Of a DNA stretch of 64,000 nt, positions 60,490 to 64,000 are shown in pieces. Where the stretch lies: positions 992,001 through 1,056,000 of the forward strand of contig JAXIVH010000050.1 in the NCBI GenBank assembly GCA_036785325.1, in the 5' to 3' direction. The position numbers were made by a program, and so were the translations under genes. This DNA is from Urophycis tenuis. Taxonomy: Eukaryota > Chordata > Actinopteri > Gadiformes > Phycidae. Position 1 is the first letter of the stretch, and each line of letters begins with the position of its first letter. The notes under the pieces are model-generated. The model worked only from the letters and a program-made list of their open reading frames with translations, was not told the origin of the DNA and searched no databases.

Positions 60490-60554
60490 TAGGGACTTGG
60501 CGGAGAGTTTGCCTGAAGAAGGCGAACGACCCCCCCCCCCCCCCCAAGTCCCTA
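60490..60554. repeat. 11-bp inverted repeat around a 16-base C-run
   Basis: TAGGGACTTGG at 60490-60500 is the exact reverse complement of CCAAGTCCCTA at 60544-60554. The loop ends in C16 (60530-60545). The C-run could form unusual DNA structure (i-motif, or G-quadruplex on the other strand). Confidence 0.7.
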
Positions 60555-60840
60555 TTGCGCAACCCTGGGATCGACCAAAAAGGATCGGGGAGGATCAAAA
60601 GGGATGGCTCCATCTGGTGGCCACCGGTGGGAGGTTTTATTTCCAGAAATTTCCAAAAATGTCATTGTGAGGGACCGACTTGATCACCCCACGTATTGGG
60701 ATGTGGACTCTCTGGCCTGGACCGTGTAGACAAACACGAGGGGTGGCAATGCCGTTGAAAAGTAGTGGGGCTTTATTGTCTTCACCACAACTTGCAAAAT
60801 AACAAAACAAACATAAATCCAAAATCCTAAATAATACTAA
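60555..60840 (-). other. Unassigned sequence with a minus-strand polyadenylation signal
   Basis: No gene recognised. On the minus strand AATAAA occurs at 60772-60777, preceded by CAAGTTGTGGTGAAGAC, which resembles the 3' end of a transcript or retroelement read leftward. Reading frames at 60357-60683 (+) and 60637-60822 (-) overlap each other and show no recognised domain. Confidence 0.4.
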
Positions 60841-61110
60841 ATGGCAAAACTAGCCATTTTATGGTCAGGGTTTGGGCTTAAGGGTGGGGTTGGGGAACCA
60901 AATTAGGCTTAGATAGAGGGGTTAGGGTTAGGGCCACAAATTGGGCTAGGCTTAAGAATTAGGTTTAGGATTAGGGGCCCAAATTGGGTTAGGTTTAGGT
61001 ATAGGGGCAAAATTGGGTTAGGTTTAGGGATGATTAGAGACCAAATTGGGTTTAGGTTTAGGGCTAGGGCCAAATTGGGTTAGGGTTAGGGCTGGGGAAC
61101 AAATTGGGTT
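60841..61110 (+). repeat. Telomere-like DNA punctuated by CAAATTGGG
   Basis: G-rich TTAGGG/TTAGGT variants are interrupted by CAAATTGGG (or one-base variants) starting at 60899, 60937, 60980, 61008, 61042, 61071 and 61100, i.e. every 28-43 bp. It becomes more regular to the right. The motif is absent from the arrays inside the macrosatellite units. Confidence 0.85.
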
Positions 61111-61111
61111 A

Positions 61112-61150
<39 letters not shown>

Positions 61151-61216
61151 GGTTAGGGTTAGGGGTTAGGGGTTAGGGTTAGGGTTAGGGTTAGGGGTTA
61201 GGGTTAGGGTTAGGTT
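61111..61216 (+). repeat. Near-canonical interstitial TTAGGG tract
   Basis: About 17-18 vertebrate telomere hexamers with only a few one-base insertions (TTAGGGG, TTTAGGG). This is the purest telomeric DNA in the window. The G-rich strand points right, so a chromosome end formed here would have lain to the right. It runs straight into unit V1 through GGTTCATTTTAAG. Confidence 0.92.
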
Positions 61217-61816
61217 CATTTTAAGTTATCTCGATGATCCCCCCCACCTCATCCAACGACTGGGTAGTTGAATGGGGGATCAAAGGCAGTTGCGCACGCC
61301 AATATCTAGTCATCCGCAGCTCTCTTTTCCCATATTACTAAGAATGAAGTAAAATGAAATGGTTATCTGTCTTGTTGTGATATAACCGCTGATTTGAAGA
61401 TATAGACTTGATGGTTTTCTTTGTAACCAAGAATGGAGTAAATGGGATGGTTGTTTGTCTTTTTGTGATATAACCGCTGATTTTGGAATATGGACTTGTT
61501 TTTCTTTTCCCAAAGGTTTTCTTTGTTCCAAGATGAAGGTCAATCTGGTTTGATTGAAAATACTTCAATGCATTGGTATATTTATTTATTTGAATAAAGA
61601 GGAGTCACAGCTGGAGTGAGACTTTTCTTTTCCATTTCTATTTTAGTATAAACGTGCTATCGAAATATTAGGACACGTCATCAGTAGAGGACCCTGGGAT
61701 CATAGGGTGTTTCTGGCCATTGTCACTATACACCCTCACCCAAGGGAGGCCCCCCCGAGAGTGATCAATTCTCAAGGTGTGTCGGTTCCGAAATGGAATT
61801 GGTATTGGGTTTAAAC

Positions 61817-61873
61817 AATTTTGCAATTTCCCAGCTTGGGATTAATAAAGTATTTTCTATTCTATTCTATTCC
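61817..61873 (+). mobile_element. Truncated LINE 3' tail inserted in V1 with AAAC duplication
   Basis: 57 bp (GCAATTTCCCAGCTTGGG, then ATTAATAAAGTATTTT and TCTAT repeats) absent from sister units, which read GGGTTTAAACTTTTTT or GGGTTTAAGCTTTTTT. AAAC at 61813-61816 is repeated at 61874-61877. Severely 5'-truncated target-primed insertion; opposite strand and different insertion from the tail in the long units. Confidence 0.78.
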
Positions 61874-62549
61874 AAACTTTTTTAGGAGTGCTCATTTGTC
61901 GAGGTAACCTCGAGGTAAGTAAAGGTAAGTAAAACACTTTTTAGGATACATTGTTTTAGTTATGGAGAACAAGAAGGGGGGCACATACTTACCTCCTGAC
62001 CAGCACAAACCAGTTGTTAACACCGCTAGGTAGCCCTGGTTTGGCCAATCAGGGTCGGAGCTTGGTTCTTGTCCTCTGTTGGGTCCAGATGAACTAATAG
62101 GAAAACGGGGGTACGAAGGACCGAGGCCAGCCGTGACAAAACACTGCCTCCACGGTCCCCCAATGCAGCTGTCTTCAGCGATGGGTGTCCAGACCTAGGA
62201 AAGACCAAGACCAGCCCCGTCCAGCGGTGCCTTCCCAGTCGGTCCCAGGGTAGGAAAGGCCAAGGCCAGCCGCGACTAAGCACTGCCTCCCTGGCCCCTC
62301 CAGGACCCCATGCCGAACAGCCTGTTAAAAACAATTCCTGTGCCCCATACACCGCGCGACTACAGAGATTGTGTAGGAAGTTGACCTTAGAGAAGACTCA
62401 ATGGCTTACTTTCCTCACCCAAAACAACAATTTCTTGGGGTAGTCTATTCTCGCCGTAGGTACTTCGGTAATGGTTTTTTTTGCGCGCAAAGTTTTCCGG
62501 TTGAAATGCATAATGGGGAATTGGCTTGTTCCTCCAATACGCCAAGTGT

Positions 62550-63187
62550 AGGTTAGGGTTAGGTTTAGGGGTTAGGGTTAAGGTTAGGGCTGAGGTTAGG
62601 GTTAGGTTTAAGGTTAGGGTTGAGGTTAGGGTTGGGGTTATGGCTGAGGTTAAGGTTAGGGTTGAGGTTAGGGTTAGTGTTATGGATAAGGTTAGGGTTA
62701 AGTGTTAGGGCCAAGGTTAGGGTGAATGTCAGGGCTAAGGTTGGGGCCAAGGTTAGGGTTGAGATAGGGTTAGGGGTTAGGGGGTTAGGGGTTAGGTTGA
62801 GGGATTAGGGTCTGGGTTAGGGTTAGGGCCAAGGTCAGGGTTGAGGTTAGGGTTAAGGTTAGGGTTAGGGCTAGGGCTTAGGGTTAGGGTTAAGGTTAGG
62901 GTTAGGGCTAAGGTTAGGGTTGGGGCTAAGGCTAGGTTTAAGGTTAGGGTTAGGGTTGGGGCTAAGGTTAGGGCTAAGGTTAGGGTCAAGGTAAGGGTTA
63001 ATGTCAGGGCTAAGGTTGGGGCCAAGGTTAGGGTTGAGTTAGGGTTAGGGCTAAGGTTAGGTCTATGGTTAGGGTTGGGTTAGGGTTAAGGCCAAGGTAA
63101 GGGTTAGTGTCCGGGCTAAGGTTGGTGTCAAGGTTAACGTTGAGTTAGGGTTAGGGCTAAGGTTAGGCCTATGGTTAGGGTTGGGTT
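62550..63187 (+). repeat. Telomere-like array of V1
   Basis: Degenerate TTAGGG array of ~640 bp whose variant order cannot be aligned end to end with that of U1-U17 and which contains local duplications (GTTGGGGCTAAGG, GTCAGGGCTAAGG). It gives an outgroup for the array shared by the main block. Confidence 0.88.
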
Positions 63188-63196
63188 CGTTAGAGT

Positions 63197-64000
63197 TATC
63201 TCGATGACCCCCCCCCACCTCATCCAACGACTCGGTAGTTGAATAGGGGATCAAAGGCAGTTGCACTCGCCAATATCTAGTCATCCGCAGCTCTCTTTTC
63301 CCATATTACCAAGAATGAAGTAAAACGAAATGGTTATCTGTCTTGTTGTGATATAACCGCTGATTTGGAGATATAGACTTGTTTTTCCTTTTCCCAAAGG
63401 TTTTCTTTGTTCCAAGATGAAGGTCAATCTAGTTTGATTGAAGGTACTTCCAATGCATTGGTATATTTACTTATTTGAATAAAGACGAGTCACAGCTGGA
63501 GTGAGACTTTTCTTTTCCATTTCTATTTTAGTATAAACGTGCTATCGAAATATTAGGACACGTCATCAGTAGTGGACCCTGGGATCATAGGGTGTTTCTG
63601 GCCATTGTCACTATACACCCTCACCCAAGGGAGGCCCCCCCGAGAGTGATCAATTCTCAAGGTGTGTCGTTTCCGAAATGGAATTGGTATTGGGTTTAAA
63701 CTTTTTTAGGAGTGATCATTTGTTGAGGTAACGTCGAGGTAAGTAAAGGTAAGTAAAACACTTTTTAGGATACATTGTTTTGGTTATGGAGAGGAGGGGG
63801 CACATACTTACCCCCTGACCAGCACAAACCAGTTGTTAACACCGCTAGGTAGCCCTGGTTTGGCCAATCAGGGCCGGAGCTTGGTTCTTGTCCTCTGTTG
63901 GGTCCAGATGAACTAGCAGAAAACTGGGGTCACGAAGGACCGAGGCCAGCCGTGACAAAGCACTGCCTCCACGGTCCCCCAATGCAGCTATCCTCAGCGA
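63197..64000. repeat. V2: macrosatellite unit cut by the window edge
   Basis: After the diverged V1 the sequence returns to a typical unit, with GATGAAGG and GGGTTTAAAC variants as in U4, U6 and U12. The exon-like block starts near 63810 and continues past 64000. A second macrosatellite block probably extends to the right. Confidence 0.93.

Larger units (their letters stand above)
61227..63196. repeat. V1: diverged macrosatellite unit, short form (1970 bp)
   Basis: Clearly the same unit as U1-U17 but with many substitutions. A ~75-bp piece of the head is duplicated at an offset of 87 bp (61336-61410 and 61423-61497). A LINE tail is inserted at 61817-61873. The exon-like block is 61993-62359, still 367 nt, with donor AGGAG then GTAAGTATG. 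The array 62550-63187 is shorter and differently ordered. It keeps the short-form junction, so that junction predates the split between V1 and the main block. Confidence 0.93.

Overview
The window is vertebrate, probably teleost fish, subtelomeric or interstitial-telomeric repeat DNA. I recognise no intact protein-coding gene, tRNA or rRNA gene. The fish call is an inference from the TTAGGG-type repeats, a T2/Kolobok-like TTAA foldback MITE and two LINE 3' tails of a kind common in teleosts. Two repeat families fill almost everything. Family A is a 214-bp satellite carrying an AAGCTT (HindIII) site in nearly every monomer, interrupted by a ~970-1000-bp spacer, called JU here. Family B is a 2.05-2.8-kb macrosatellite unit, called U here, with a ~0.8-0.9-kb degenerate TTAGGG array on the + strand.

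Layout: 1-110 end of a JU; 111-4164 satellite (19 monomers); 4165-5160 JU1; 5161-7819 satellite; 7820-51706 family B block (17 full units U1-U17 plus an 82-bp stub, U18); 51707-52258 satellite; then JU2 to JU5 alternating with 7, 4 and 6 monomers up to 59774; 59775-60232 satellite fading into a diverged edge monomer; 60233-60840 non-repetitive DNA with a CpG/CCAAT-rich segment; 60841-61216 telomere-like DNA ending in near-perfect TTAGGG; 61227-64000 a diverged unit (V1) and the start of another normal unit (V2).

Two structural results stand out. First, the 43.9-kb family B block appears to have inserted into one continuous satellite array. The same 12 bases flank it on both sides, and removing the block plus one copy of those 12 bases leaves 3199 bp, i.e. 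15 x 214 minus 11. The uninterrupted arrays between JUs measure n x 214 minus 11 or 12 (n = 19, 7, 4, 6). Second, family B units come in a short form (S, ~2.06 kb) and a long form (L, ~2.78 kb). Their order is S-L-L repeated four times (period ~7.6 kb), then L(with MITE)-L-S-S-L.

Both families carry an exon-like block on the minus strand bounded by good splice signals: 504 nt in each complete JU and 367 nt in each U. Neither supports a confident protein. The JU block is broken by a frame change. In the U block, the six isolated substitutions separating the diverged copy from the others all change the amino acid, which argues against protein-level constraint. They may be relics of genes or parts of non-coding transcripts. 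The many reading frames in the telomere-like arrays are by-products of the hexamer repeat.
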